Assembly (NCBI RefSeq): GCF_042453785.1
Contig: NC_091667.1
Location: 21,875,501 to 21,939,500, forward strand
Source: Malus domestica
Lineage: Eukaryota > Streptophyta > Magnoliopsida > Rosales > Rosaceae
Direction of reading: 5' to 3'
Length of the DNA stretch: 64,000 bases
Position numbers and translations under genes: made by a program. This document shows positions 1-12,628 of the stretch, in pieces. A model generated the notes under the pieces. The model saw only the letters and a list, made by a program, of their open reading frames with translations. It was not told where the DNA came from and ran no database searches. Each line of letters begins with the position of its first letter. Position 1 is the stretch's first letter.

Positions 1-299
1 CTATTATTTCTCTCTTAAAACTCACTCTGCAAAACTTATTTTGCTTTTTCACAAATGAAATCTCCCTACAAGTTGTAACATATTCTTTTTTTTCCTCGAT
101 TTCTTCATCATCAAGTTCTGTGGCCTTTGATTTTTTGTTTGGGGTCCGAGAAAATAAGGTGAGAAAATAAGAGAAAATACTCATAACTTTGAGAATATCA
201 GAAAAGAAGAAGCTTCATCTTTGTTGGGTCTAGGTCTGATGCATGAGTCTTGCTTTTTCTGACATGGGTTTTCATTCTGTGGGAAAATAACGTATACCA

Positions 300-310
300 A
301 TATATATAAG
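300..310 (+). promoter_or_regulatory. Probable TATA box of the CNGC1-like gene
   Basis: A TATATATAAG-type motif lies about 510 bp upstream of the first coding exon. A start site near 335 would give a long 5' leader, probably with an untranslated intron, because a TTATTAG acceptor-like site occurs near 730. The 1-819 stretch holds no other recognised gene. Confidence 0.4.
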
Positions 311-819
311 CACAGAAGTGTTGAAAGTTGAAGTTTTCTTTTCTCAGCAACCAAACAGAAGGTTAACTTGTATGAGGGGACAAAGGAGCGTTATATAGTT
401 TGTTCTTTTTGAATGTTTGTTAGGGTTTTCTCTGGTTTAGTGTTCATCGGGTTTAACTATGGATGATTTTCAATTGCCATGTTTTCATCCTGTTTCTACT
501 TTTTTGGTAATATTCTTTCTTTGATTCAGACTTTTGTGTCAATGCCTTTACAATGATTAACTCAGCTTAGAAGAAAATAATCACTGAATAGTTGTTTTGT
601 TTCGAGTGTGAAAACGTGGATTTTCCAGACTGATTATTCTATTGGAAAATTGCTGCTATAAATTTATGATCATGTCTATCACTCTTACTTAAGAGGTTAA
701 TGACATTATCAATAATTCTGTTCTTATTAGGTCTGTTATATCGTGCGCCTCTTCGAGTTTTAGCGAAGTAGATTTCAATATCAAAGAGCAGTTAATAAGA
801 GGAATCCAATATCAGAATT

Positions 820-3800
820 ATGAACTCCAAGGAGCACAAATTTGTAAGGTTAGTTTGTCCAATGCTGCTGCTATTACTTTCGGTACCTACTATACTTTCG
901 CACAATTGTTTGTGCACTTGTATTATGTTACTAATTCACATGACTAAAGCAAAATATCAAAAGCAATCACCATATTTTGTAGGGGACTGAAATATTGTAA
1001 AAACCCTAGTGCAGCAGTCCAGTTACATTTACTTAAATACCACCATTTATATGCAGTTAGAGATGGCCAACGGTTGTGGCGGGCGGGTAACCGCGGTTAT
1101 TTACCCATAACCGTTTACCCATTGGGTAATTGCCTAAACGGTTAACCATACTCATTTAATCGTAACCGTTTAATATCCGTTTACCTATTTACCGTTTTCA
1201 GCCCGTTTATCTTTTCTTTATTTTTTTTTATTTTTTATTTTTACTATTACCCATTTTTCACCCGTCTACATGTTTTTTAACAACTTGAAAATTAAAAAAA
1301 AAATTGTCATAATTTTTTTTTAACAATTAAACACTGTTATAAGTACATTCATCATACATTTCTGTATTTTAATTTTTTAAGTCCTTATACCATTCCAATA
1401 ATTGAAATAATAGTTTACGGACGATATTTTTAACTGTTACCAATTAAGGTAATATAATATTTGCCAAGTATTCTTAGGCTACGAAAACTGTTTAGAAGAT
1501 AATATTCTTGGGTTATTTAACCCATAATGTAAAGTATTAACATAATATATATATAACGACCCACATTATATTATAATTAACTATATAAACCATGCACTAT
1601 AGTCAATAGCATTGATCTAAATTTTGTCTGATAGAGAACATGGTTTGTGTTAATTTTACATATATAAAATAAAGGGTAAATGGTTATCCGTTTATAACTG
1701 CGGTTAATACCCATAATCACCCATTTAAATTTCATGGGTAAACGGTTATACCCATAACCGTTTATATATCTAAACGATTACCCATAACCGTAACCGTGAA
1801 GTTTAAATATTTTGCCCATCCCTAGCAGTAACTAACTCGATTGAGAGAAGATCGGTGCTTGTGATACTAATGTTGAATAAAACACTGAATTCATAATCAG
1901 GAACATTTTGGTGCAGTTGATCCTTGATTTAGTTGTCTGCCTTATCTAATTAGTTTCTTCTCTGGTGCTTGCTACGTTTGCTGTTCTATCCAGGTTTGAA
2001 GATTGGCATTTGGAGAGACCTCGAAGTTCTGAAAACGAAGCTTCTTCTGATGATGAACGAAATCCAAGAAGAGCGATACCATCTGTGAATGCAGTTTTGT
2101 GGAGTATTCGGAGCGGACTGGAGAGAGGTTCTGACAGGTTTAGAAGCTTGAAAAAACCATCAAGTTCCACTTCTGTAGGTCACCGGCTAACAAATGAGTC
2201 AGGCTCCAGGAGGAGAATTCTTCACCCTCAGGGGCCATTTCTTCAGAATTGGAATAGGATATTTGTGCTCTCTTGTGTCATAGCTGTGTCCTTGGACCCG
2301 CTGTTTTTTTATACCGCGGTGGTTGATGGCAAAAAGAAATGCCTCAATTTGCACAAGACATTGCAGATCATTGTTTGTGTTCTTCGATCATGTACCGACA
2401 TCTTTCATGTATTTCACATCATCCTTCAGTTCCGCACGGGGTTTATTGCCCCATCTTCTCGCGTATTTGGGAGGGGTGAGCTAATTGATGATCCCGTGGC
2501 CATTGCGAAAAGATACTTGTCCTCATACTTCATCATTGACATTCTAGCCATTCTTCCCCTGCCACAGGTACAGTCAGGAGTTTGACAAATTGTTCGATCA
2601 TATCAATTTCAGAAAACTAAGTTCTTTGTTTAATATCCGAGAGCTACAGGAAGTTTGTACATGCTTTTGTTATTGAAACGGAGTGATCTCCATCGACCAT
2701 ATCTCTGATTGGAACTTATGTCTGTGACTCAAGACTCTGACGTTTTTTTTTTTTGGATTTGCTAAATCTGTTCAGGTTGTAGTTTTTGTTATAATCCCTA
2801 CAATCTCGGGTCCGGTTCCACTGGTTGCAAAGGACTTGTTGAAGTTTATAATCGTTGCGCAATATGTGCCGAGATTTTGGAGGATCTATCCACTCTACCA
2901 AGAAGTAACGAGAACTTCTGGTTTCATGACTGAAACAGCGTGGGCCGGGGCTGCTGTCAATCTTCTGCTCTTCATGCTTGCCAGTCATGTAAGTTTGGTT
3001 TGATCTTTTGATAGTTTTCGAGTCCTAAAAAATATCTGAGAAAATCATGTGGCATTTCTGATCCGATAGCAAATGTGTTATACCAGATAGTTGGAGCCTT
3101 TTGGTACTTGCTCTCCGTGGAACGTGAGTACAGGTGCTGGCGCGATCAGTGCAATGGGAACGTTGATTGTAAGAAATTCCTGTACTGTGTTCCTAACCAT
3201 GACAATGATGCAAGCTTTGTTGCAAAGATGAACGCTTCTTGCCCTTTCAGTGACCCGGGCAACATTAAAAATTCATCAGCGTTCAACTTTGGAATATATA
3301 ATGATGCTCTTGCGTCTGGTGTGACGGAGACCAAAGATTTTCCAAAGAAATTCTTGTTCTGCTTCTGGTGGGGTCTGCGCAACCTTAGGTGCGTAATCGT
3401 GATCCTTTAACTCCGTACCTAATAGAATTGTGACGTGTAGCATCTAAAACTCTGAAGTTTTGCAGTTCACTTGGCCAAAACCTCCAAACAAGCACATATG
3501 TTTGGGAGATAATATTTGCAGTCGCCATATCAATCTTCGGATTAGTTCTGTTTTCGTTGCTCATTGGAAATATGCAGGTAATAGTCGATTTGGCGATTTT
3601 ACTCTTGTCCTGGATTGAATGATCAAAAGTCGAAGATACTGACCTTTTTTGTGATGTTGTAGAAGTATCTGCAGTCCACAACTGTGAGGGTTGAAGAAAT
3701 GAGAGTGAAAAGGCGCGATGCAGAACAGTGGATGTCACACCGAATGCTCCCAGAGAAATTGAGGGAAAGGATTCGACGGTATGATCAGTACAAATGGCAA

Positions 3801-4826
3801 GAAACAAGAGGTGTTGAGGAAGACAATCTTGTTCGTAACCTTCCTAAAGACCTACGAAAGGACATAAAGCGCCATCTTTGCTTGGCTCTTCTCAAGAGAG
3901 TGAGTGTTTTCATTTTTAACTTCTGCATACTTGCTTTATCCAAAATTTAGCAGTTGTGTTAATCAGCTCAATTTGTTGTAGGTGCCAATGTTCGAAAAAA
4001 TGGATGAACAACTGATGGATGCCATGTGCGATCGCCTCAAGCCAGTTCTGTATACGGACAAGAGCTTCATAACCCGAGAAGGTGATCCAGTAGATGAGAT
4101 GCTCTTTATTATGCGCGGAAATTTAGCAACTATGACTACGAATGGTGGAAGAACAGGCTTCTTTAACACAGCTGATCTTAAGGCTGGTGACTTCTGTGGA
4201 GAAGAGCTTCTTACATGGGCCTTGGTTCCAAACTCCTCCACCAATCTCCCCACCTCAACTAGGACAGTGGAAGCTAAAACTGAGGTTGAAGCGTTTGCGC
4301 TCATGGCTGATGATTTGAAGTTTGTCGCCTCCCAGTTTCGGCGCCTGCACAGCAAGCAGCTCCGACATACTTTCAGGCAAGGCTCTAATTATAGTAATTC
4401 TGATGACTTGAAGGAAATTTGTGGTATGAAAAAGCAAAGAATTAAACCGATATATGGACTACGGTTAGTAGTCTTGATTGTTTTGGTCTTTGGTATGTAG
4501 TTATCTTATGCTGCAAGCTACAATTGTTACTGTTCAGGTTCTACTCCCTGCAGTGGAGAACACGGTCAGCCTGTTTCATACAAGCAGCTTGGCGCCGGCA
4601 CTGGAAGAGAAAGCTCGAAAAGTCCTTACGCGAAGAAGAAGACAGGCTGCAAGATGCAGGAACCTTACCAAGCCTCCTTGCCGCTGTATATGCATCAAAG
4701 TTTGCAGCCAACGCGCTGCGAGGGTTGCGACAAAAGGTTAAGCGCGACACTAGGCCTTCACCGACATTGCTGCCATTGCTGCATCAGAAGCCCGCTGAGC
4801 CCGATTTTACTGCAGAACATCACTAG
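820..4826 (+). CDS. CNGC1: Cyclic nucleotide-gated ion channel, group I (CNGC1-like)
   Basis: Predicted 716-aa plasma-membrane cation channel with a calmodulin-regulated, cyclic-nucleotide-binding tail, a family acting in Ca2+ and K+ signalling. Coding exons: 820-848, 1994-2567, 2776-2988, 3087-3388, 3466-3577, 3663-3899, 3982-4376 and 4538-4826. All phases join into one open frame, and the start reads MNSKEHKFVRFEDW. Six membrane spans lie at about residues 80-410. The pore segment FWWGLRNLSSLGQNL (about 365-379) carries the plant-type GQN filter. The cyclic-nucleotide-binding domain (about 490-610) includes DFCGEELL near 559, and an IQ-type motif ACFIQAAWRR sits near 632. The C-terminus QKPAEPDF is typical of group I. 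Intron 7 starts with GC (4377) rather than GT, and only that site restores the family sequence HTFRFYS. Intron 1 carries a transposon. Family assignment is firm; the exact orthologue is inferred. Confidence 0.93.
1058..1824. mobile_element. hAT-like non-autonomous element in CNGC intron 1
   Basis: A 767-bp AT-rich block bounded by inverted ends TAGAGATGG and CCATCCCTA and flanked by the direct repeat GCAGT (1053-1057 and 1825-1829). Both ends are packed with degenerate copies of an ACCGTTTACCCAT motif in both orientations. There is no open frame. The ends and subterminal repeats resemble hAT elements, but hAT elements normally make 8-bp duplications and only 5 bp match here. Confidence 0.6.
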
Positions 4827-5407
4827 ATACATACAATTACACTCAGAGAGATTTATGTGTGCAATTTATTGCTCTCAGTGATTTTCTGATTTCGTTGAGG
4901 GTTCCATTTGTTTTACGAGCCATTTACAACCGTCATCACGCTGGATGGTATTCTATGTATAAAAGGGAAGAGGGGAAGATACCAATCTGGATGCTCAATG
5001 TGCCTTTTCGTTTCTGTATTAAATAACATGGGCAAATTGTGCAAACTTGACGGCATCCTCTTCGTCACTGTCACCATACATATGAGCTGCTGCAGTTTTA
5101 CAATAGCATAACCACTCATTCAACAGCAATTAACGCGGTGGTAATGCTCACCACCACTCAAGAGAAAACGCTCTCATATCATTGTCAAGTCATTCAATAA
5201 TAATAATACGAGTCACCTAAACTTTATTTTTAGGATCATTTGATATAAGTAGACCTCAGAGCTTAAAATCACATTGTAGAAAAATGGGTAACACTATTTG
5301 TCTAAGAACATGTTCTCTTGAAAGGGATTCCATTCCTCTGTTACCTGATTTATAGCCTATCTACCAAAAACTTTTTCATCATCCGCTGCACCATAAACTT
5401 GTTGCGT
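4827..5407. other. Shared 3' intergenic region between CNGC1-like and OXA1
   Basis: About 580 bp between two convergent stop codons. It should hold both 3' untranslated regions. I see no further gene. Confidence 0.6.
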
Positions 5408-8400
5408 TCACATCTTATTTTGTTTCTTTTTTTCCTTGATTTTCTTTTCCAGAATTCTAAGTCTCTGCTTGAGAATTGAAGTCCGCGATATTCTCGTGTC
5501 TGTGGCCTTTGTTTGCTCTGAGTATAACGAAGGTTCTGATTCAACGGTAGTATCTTGTTCAATTGCCGAAGACATAAAGGAATGAGGCTTGGATGCAGTA
5601 GGAGGAGGTGGCACGGGAATTACTGGAAGGCGAAGGTAACTCTTCACCTCTGGGCGCCTAATTACTGCAGGAAGACAACAAAGTCTGTCAGCGCAAAATA
5701 TGAGAGAAACCAGTTAAGCTTAAACATGTTCAAGAGGTGAAAAGAATCACCAGATTCTGTTAAAAGGGAACTGGTCCATCTAATGGGTTATATTTTACTA
5801 TTTTTCTAACATGCTCGAAAAAATGTGATTTTAGTGTTGACAAACTGGGATCGGGAGACCGACGTTAATATGCTGAATCGCATTTTAGCATCTGATTAAA
5901 GCAACTTCAATTCAAAGTATAGTTATGAAGCATTTACATACAAATTGCAGTTCATGATTTGCAGGAAGAACTCACCTAATCCATATGCAAGGGAGAACAT
6001 GTTTGAGGTCAGCCAATAACAGAAGAGCGCCTGGAAAGACATGGGAACAAAGCTCAGTACAGGATCATGCACATACCCTACACCTGATACGCATTCAATT
6101 CAGTAAATTCACAAACCTTAGGGAAACTCATCATCACAGGAATTGAAATGGCAGCAAGGATTCTAGAATAGTTTTTCATAGTTTGGGCAATAGGATTCCC
6201 TTCCAGACCCTCCTGCATATTGCACTAAAAAAACATATGGAAATCACATATTTGCTCGCCCTTCGAAAGCATTACAGTAATAAAACAAGGCAGAAAGCAT
6301 CTGATAGAAATATAAAAAACCAAATGCTCATAAAAAATCCAAGTAAACAAAGCCTACCTCTACTGTAATCAGGAATGTCAAAGATGTTAGAACTGGAAGG
6401 ATGAGAAGACTATCGGGAGTAGCGAGATTAGTAAACCAAAGAGCCCCACCACTTTCAAAAGAAGGAACCTTCTCGGCCATGTTTCTAATCTACATTACAA
6501 GAGTAAGAAAATGAAATGTAACTTGAAATTTGGAAAGTCGTGACAACAATCGGATATTAAACAAATAGTTCGATGTCACGACTCGGATATTTAACGAATA
6601 GTTCGAACAAAATTCTATAAAACTGAGGGGCTCTGATATCTTACAGCTAAGAAAAAACAGACGAAGATGGGACCTTGAATGAATAGTCCTTTCAATTGAG
6701 AAAACGGAGTGACTCCATATCTGCATAAACTCGCGCAAGTTTCCCATAGTTAGAAGCACGCACATGCCAACACAAGAAAGCTGCATGAGAAACAATGATA
6801 AAGAAATCGAGAAGTAAAAGGACACACTGTGTATGTACTCCTTTAATCTGAAAATAATGAAAATCTACAGGAAAAATGGTTGTCAAATCCTCATGTGAGA
6901 AGGCTACCCCAGGAAAATTCAGGAAGAAGACTTTCTGACTTTATATTTAGGTCTCTTCTAAATAATATTGTAGTTTGTCTTTAATAGTGAATTATCCCCC
7001 ATTTTTCATTTTGTTGATAAACCAATCAGTATTAAGCACTTGTTGCAATTAGAAGTGGCCCTAAGGTTCTTAACTTTTCAATTGGTTATCTTCAGATAAA
7101 AACATTTTTGTATCATAGTGAAAGAAAGACTTGCATGTATTTAAACTCAAAGTTTGAAATAAACACAATATAGAAAACAACATCTATTGAAAGAAAGATT
7201 TGCATGTATTTAAACTCAAAGTTCATGTATGACTGACAAGCTAGCATCTATAAAAGGAAAATAGTTAAACATCAGAAGTGATTACATCAGACAGTGACAA
7301 ATTACTTACTCGTTGAACAATGCCTTCATTCGTCTCTGACCCTCTTGCATAACATTTGGATCTGTTGCCTAACAAATAAAATGTATCAAAACCCTGCAAA
7401 TGAAGCTTTCTGAAAACTGTATGCCGTGCACAATATCAAATGAGGAAAGTACCAAGGTTAATATGAGATAGACAATATAGGATGTTGTCCAAATTCGCTT
7501 CTTATGATGAATTTTGATGAGAATCTCAGCATACTAGATTATCATGATTCCAGTTTGTCTACCGTCCCCCACCCCCCAAAGAAGAAAGAAATGCATACCA
7601 TATTTTGCATCTGTTGTCTTAACTCCTCTAAGCGCGGCCTCATTAACTGTAACACAGTAGAAAAAAAAATCTCAAATAAACAAATTAAGATACTAACAGA
7701 ATGTTCTATTGTTCAATAACAAATCTGCACGTGCACACGCACACAGACACACACACAAATCCATTAAGCTTAAGGGAATGAACAACTAACATTAAGTTGT
7801 GTAGTGGCCCTGAGTTGATCTATAAGAAGTGGAACTGTAGCCCCTCGAATCAGAATAGTTGTTAAAGCTATTGATGCCCACCTGGAAAATCAATTAATCA
7901 ATTTCAAGAATTCATAGAAAAGCGCTTGAAGATAAAACTTGTGACTTTAAAATCATACACAATAGGAAACATAAACATCAGAGATAAAAAGTAAGAGAAT
8001 TCTCTAAAATCAATTCCGTTACCAATTCAATCCGGTAAAAGAATGGATGCCATCGATCAAGTACTGCAGGGCAGCAACTGGGGGGAAGGAATCCGCTGCT
8101 GCAACAGCCACTTCACTCACAGCAGGGGCTTGGGAGGTTACTACTTCCAATGTTTTATCCGTAATAACCTCAGCAAAATAGCCAGTGTCATTAATCTTAT
8201 CAGACCCATCACCAATTACAGAAGACATATACCGACAAGAGAAGGAGCCAAGTCCCATTTTCCAAGCCAGTGATGAGCCTGTCCTCTCTCTACATTGAGA
8301 ACCAAAACAAAATCGAGTGATTGAGTTGTGTGCACTTGGCAAAATACTCTTGATCACAGATGGAGTTGAACTTGAATTTGGTGAAGTTGGTTTAGTATCT

Positions 8401-8492
8401 TCATTGTTATCATGAAGAATGTGACTAAATGACGGGTTGAAACGTCGAGCGACAAAGGTCACTGTCGTGGAGACACTTCGTCTACAAGCCAT
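5408..8492 (-). CDS. OXA1: Mitochondrial inner-membrane insertase OXA1
   Basis: Predicted 427-aa YidC/Oxa1/Alb3-family insertase that places proteins, including respiratory-chain subunits, into the inner mitochondrial membrane. Exons on the minus strand: 8492-8023, 7881-7791, 7646-7599, 7368-7310, 6720-6645, 6489-6358, 6212-6117, 6030-5976 and 5664-5408. Every junction is GT-AG and in phase. Residues 1-150 form an Arg/Ser-rich leader (MACRRSVSTT...) fitting a mitochondrial presequence plus linker. The insertase core starts near 145 (LIDGIHSFTGLNWWASIALT) and continues through LMRPRLEELRQQMQ, FSQLKGLFIQGPIFVCFFLA and ALFCYWLTSNMFSLAYGL. The C-terminus is a Lys-rich predicted coiled coil of the ribosome-binding kind seen in mitochondrial Oxa1. 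It is mitochondrial rather than plastid ALB3 because of the leader and basic tail. Confidence 0.93.
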
Positions 8493-8510
8493 TTATGCCA
8501 GCTAACTTCT

Positions 8511-9060
8511 GCTAAAAAAGAAGCAGATATCTAAACATTACAAGAAAATGAAACAAAAAGGTGAAAAGAAAAGAAAATCTTACATTCCTAAGTTCTGTGT
8601 TGTATGAACTCTTACTGGGTTGCACTATATAGAAATATTTGGATCCAAAGATCACATCTTTATACAATACCTCAAATTTATCAATTCAAATAACTACTCA
8701 AGAAGCATTGTCATAGGTTCCATATATACATATCAAATGTGAATCAGTATCTAAGCACCCATGAAAAGAACCCAAAACAGACTGCTCATATTATGAATTA
8801 AAGTACCCAATATTTTTTGAGGGCTTGAATTTGAGGAACCCAGCTGGGATTTACACGAAAGCTGAAAAGAATGAGAGCGGTGACTGTATTATAGCAAGAG
8901 TTGTTAAAATCAACAAAATATAAGATTTTGCGTCGGTGCAGTATATTTTCTCGGGATCCAAACAGAAAATAAGAAAACAGAAAGAGAACTGTTGAAAAGC
9001 AATTACCTTTCTGAATCTTCTCAGTTCTCTTCTAGAGGCGAGGAAACAGAAACTCCATTA
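8511..9060 (-). other. OXA1 5' leader with probable untranslated intron
   Basis: On the minus strand a donor (AAAG/GTAATT, exon end 9007) and an acceptor (TTTTTTAG, exon resuming at 8511) would remove about 495 bp just upstream of the ATG at 8492. The untranslated first exon probably begins somewhere above 9050. The limits are approximate. Confidence 0.45.
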
Positions 9061-9069
9061 GCAGCAAAA

Positions 9070-11060
9070 ATGCTTCATTTTTCACGGATTCCCAACACAG
9101 TAGGTCTGGAAAGAAAAGAAAAACAAACATGTTGAAACGGCGTGCCGTTGTAATTGAAGTCTTGGTAAGCGCTATGTCGTGCAATTCGCACCATGCCGTA
9201 TTTTAAACGTCATGTCGTATGTAGACAATTATTGGTTTTGTAGATGATGTTTTTTTTTCTTTTCGTTTTTTCCAAGTAATACGAACTTACAAGGATTTGA
9301 GATCAAATCCTATTGGGATTATACTTTTAATTTATACAATCACATTTTTAATTAATAATTATATTCAGAACATTATTTTGAATGTAGTCGCATCATGTCT
9401 TTTTGATTAGGAGATGACAGTTGTTGTCAATTCTCAATAGGTACAATAGTTGCTGACACGAGTCTCATAGTAGGGACTAGGGGCAGATGTATATGGACCC
9501 AGGTGGCCCCAGAACCACTCGGAAGTTCGAAGAAGCGCTTGCGAGACCTCCAAGAACCACCTAACAGTCTGGACTGGTAGTGGAAGAGAGAAAACCACCA
9601 TGATTGTGCATATGTTGTGCAACATAAGCTTTAAACCGAGAAGAAATGTCTAATTCAGATGAAGAAGAACGTAGAGAAAACCATTATGGCTCTTGGACTT
9701 TGGTTCAACGAAGAATAAAGACTTTCTCTCTCAATTTCCCATGTGAACAAACTCCACATTTTTTAATTAATGTAGAATGAAGTTGTGTCAACTAACATTT
9801 TAATTAATAAAAGGTGATGTATTACTTAACAAATACTTTTTATAGCATATGTTGACACCGTTACTTAACAAGTGTGACTCTAAGCTGCGACTTCTGTAAT
9901 TTAGGGTTTTGGAATCCCTTCATTTGTTCTTTTTCGATATACCCACACTTATTCATCAACATAAAAGAAATGCATATAGCATAGAACAATAATCATAATA
10001 TACATGGCATAAAATAAATTAAAATTAAACAGACTAGGGCTAATGATTACTTGGATGTTGATGAAGATGGTAAAAAAACTTTTGCGGGGTTTCCTTCATA
10101 ATCCTCTCTTCTCGTGAGACACGTTGTGCTGATAACGTGCTGTGAAACTAATTTTAAAAGTGGGAGGGAGAGAGAGGACAAAGACAAAAGGGCTCAAGTG
10201 TATGAGAATTGTGTCCTCAGCTCGTGGCCTTGTACTTTTATTTATGCTAATCATGATGAATTTTCTCATCTTACAAGTAATATTAACTCATGAAGATTTG
10301 ATCTCCAAATCCTATTGAGATTCTATTTAAGTTTACACAATGACATTCTTAATTAATAATTCTATTCACAACAAAATGATGAAAAGAAAAAAAAAATCTT
10401 AATCAAATTTAAGGATTCTAGGCGTGTTATAATATATGTGTTCCATAATGTTGAGGGACTTGAGTGACTCATCCTAATCAAAAAGCGGGAGAGGAGGAAG
10501 AAACTCGATTGGTTACTAGAGACAAGAACGGGCTAGGGACGCACTAGACGATTTCTGTAATTCAATATACCCTTCATTAGATATTTCTTTTGAAGGTAAT
10601 ATTTATTGATATGACATTGTTGTTTGCTTTTAATCACTTTAACAATTGAAATTTGTAAAATCCTCATTTCAACAATTTAAAAACAATAATAATGAAAAAC
10701 AGATTAAGGACAGAATATATCGGTAATTTATAATTTATAGCTTGTTCTCATACAAGTGGCATTATTAGTAATGCTCAGATAGTACATTCATGTGGTACAA
10801 TTTATTTATAAGATCACTTTGCATGATAAAACATTCAGCCCTGCATGAAAAAATAATGAAGATAAATCAGTAACTCAAATGAAGAAACTTAATTAGAAAG
10901 ATAAGTGTTAATGTAATATTTCAAGTCTAGAATAATCGTATTTCCTGACCGCATTAGTTGTTATGATGTGACAATAAATTAACCGTTAATCATAATATAT
11001 AACTAACGTAGCAAGTACACATCAATGTCACATGATGAGCTAAAGTGATCAGAAATGTGA
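9070..11060. repeat. Gene-free AT-rich region with a dispersed repeat pair
   Basis: No coding region is supported. A roughly 90-bp sequence at 9289-9375 (around CAAATCCTATTGGGATT) recurs diverged at 10291-10378 in the same orientation. This suggests two ends or copies of one old element. The rest is unremarkable. Confidence 0.35.
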
Positions 11061-11087
11061 TACCTTTAGCGATTTGAAGTGTATGAA

Positions 11088-11429
11088 TTACTTTGTGCAG
11101 TCGGTGTCTTTGTCAATTGCAGGGAGGTCGAGGGAGATGCCACACTTCTTGGGAAGCGCAGAGATTTGAGAGGGATTATAGGTTCCAATGGTAGACAACG
11201 CTTGCTTGAGGCACAAGCAAACTGCTTCCTTGTCTGCCTTGTTAGCGGCATTCACGCTCAGGTTCTTGACACCTTTGCAACACTCCCCCGATGGCTTTGC
11301 GTCGGCTCCACCTTTCACGAAAGTGACGCACGGGGCCACCTCCTGTTTCACCGTAGGGCATGAAGGCGCCGAGTGTGCAGTGATCGAAAGGAGCAGGAGA
11401 ACGGCTAAGAATCCGATTAGGCGAGACAT
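11088..11429 (-). CDS. Non-specific lipid-transfer protein, type 1
   Basis: A 113-aa secreted, cysteine-rich protein. Residues 1-20 (MSRLIGFLAVLLLLSITAHS) are a signal peptide. The mature part carries the eight-cysteine pattern C-X9-C-X15-CC-X19-CXC-X22-C-X14-C, which folds into four helices around a lipid-binding tunnel. Such proteins move cuticular lipids or act in defence in the cell wall. The sequence differs clearly from the fruit LTP allergen group, so the precise paralogue is unknown. The frame ends TDCTK-stop. Many LTP genes have an intron at this point, and a possible GTAATT donor overlaps the last codons, so the final one or two residues may differ. Confidence 0.9.
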   Translation of the reverse strand: MSRLIGFLAVLLLLSITAHSAPSCPTVKQEVAPCVTFVKGGADAKPSGECCKGVKNLSVNAANKADKEAVCLCLKQALSTIGTYNPSQISALPKKCGISLDLPAIDKDTDCTK

Positions 11430-11519
11430 GGCTGCTGCTAACTCTTAAGATGATCGCTTAGCTAGTTCTCAAGTTTTAATTGTAGCTGAGAGATGTCTTT
11501 GCAACACACCAAGGTATTC

Positions 11520-11527
11520 TATTTATA
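11520..11527 (-). promoter_or_regulatory. TATA box of the lipid-transfer protein gene
   Basis: TATAAATA on the minus strand, about 95 bp upstream of the ATG at 11429. This is normal spacing for a plant promoter with a 60-70 bp leader. Confidence 0.65.
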
Positions 11528-11639
11528 CGTGCAAGCTTGAGTGTGAGTTTTCAAGTTTTCAAGTTCTTCAGCTGTTTTTATGATCATGCAAGATTCATGT
11601 CAGTGATGATTTTTGAAGAGAGTTGAGATTCCTTCATAA

Positions 11640-11995
11640 AATCAATCGGTAATATGGAAAGTTGTCCAACCTCCGAAAGCCCTTACATGGTTTAGTCCCT
11701 CACCGATGCGGGACTTGTTCTCACATTCTCACACACCCCCTCACGTGTGGCAAATTTTCAAGTCTAACACATGGACAACACCAACGGGGTGATGTGGAGC
11801 ACATGTCAGTTAGGCTTCGCATGTGAGCCAACCTACTCTGATATGACCTAGAAAGTTGAGGTTTCACCATAAAATCAATTGGCAATATGTGGAGTAGCTC
11901 AACTTCTTATAAGCCTTTGCATGGTTTGGTTCCTCACTAATGTCCATTGGTTGGTCCCTCATTGATGTGAAACTTTGTCCTCACATTCTTACAGT
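11640..11995. repeat. Dispersed repeat (family also at 60,090-60,450)
   Basis: A segment beginning near CATAAAATCAATCGG and including CCCCCTCACGTGTGGC returns to a second copy of its own start near 11865 (CATAAAATCAATTGG). The same order of motifs occurs at 60,090-60,450. The internal duplication suggests a short element with terminal direct repeats. No open frame. The following 12,000-12,628 stretch holds only short AT-rich sequence and a poly-A run. Confidence 0.55.
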
Positions 11996-12628
11996 TTTAT
12001 TTCTATAACAAATAAACTAGTGACGTTTCATGCGTTCGTTTTCATTCAAGCAATATTCAATTCAAACTTCAATGCAAAAAAAAAAAAAAAAATGCACATT
12101 ACTCTAGCCAGCTTGGTTACACTATGTGTGAGATATTCAAATCCAAACTTCGATGCAATTTAGGAGAACATATTACTCTAGTTATGCAAAGACTAGTCAT
12201 GTTAAATAGCCATGCAAGGAATCAGCAAAAATTGAGGAAACGTCCCTTCTCGTGTGTTCGCAAATTGATGCCATGCATTCCATATGCTTGTTGAGACAAA
12301 ATGATACGTTTATCCAACTCCTGTGTCCCTGTCTTAATGATTTTAAAAGATGGGCAAAATAGTCACGGTCATTCGCTCATATAAATTTGGTGGATACGGC
12401 TATGGGTATCCGTTTATTAAAATAAGTTTCGTAAGCTTTTTTTTCTTTTTTAAGAATCTGAAATTCAACAAGTATTGCAGAAAATAAAACATCAATCCTT
12501 TGCTCTAGTACTATGAATACTTCAGTAGAGTATCACAATACACTAAAAATTATGCTTTTAACTGCACAAGACTAAACTATGGTGTTCCTATATACATGTC
12601 GGTGTATGATGCGTATTCGATATCTATG

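Noticed and set aside
12345-12425. Fragment of the ACCGTTTACCCAT-type element seen in CNGC intron 1
   Set aside because: GATGGGCAAAATA and CTATGGGTATCCGTTT resemble that element's end, but the match is too short to annotate.
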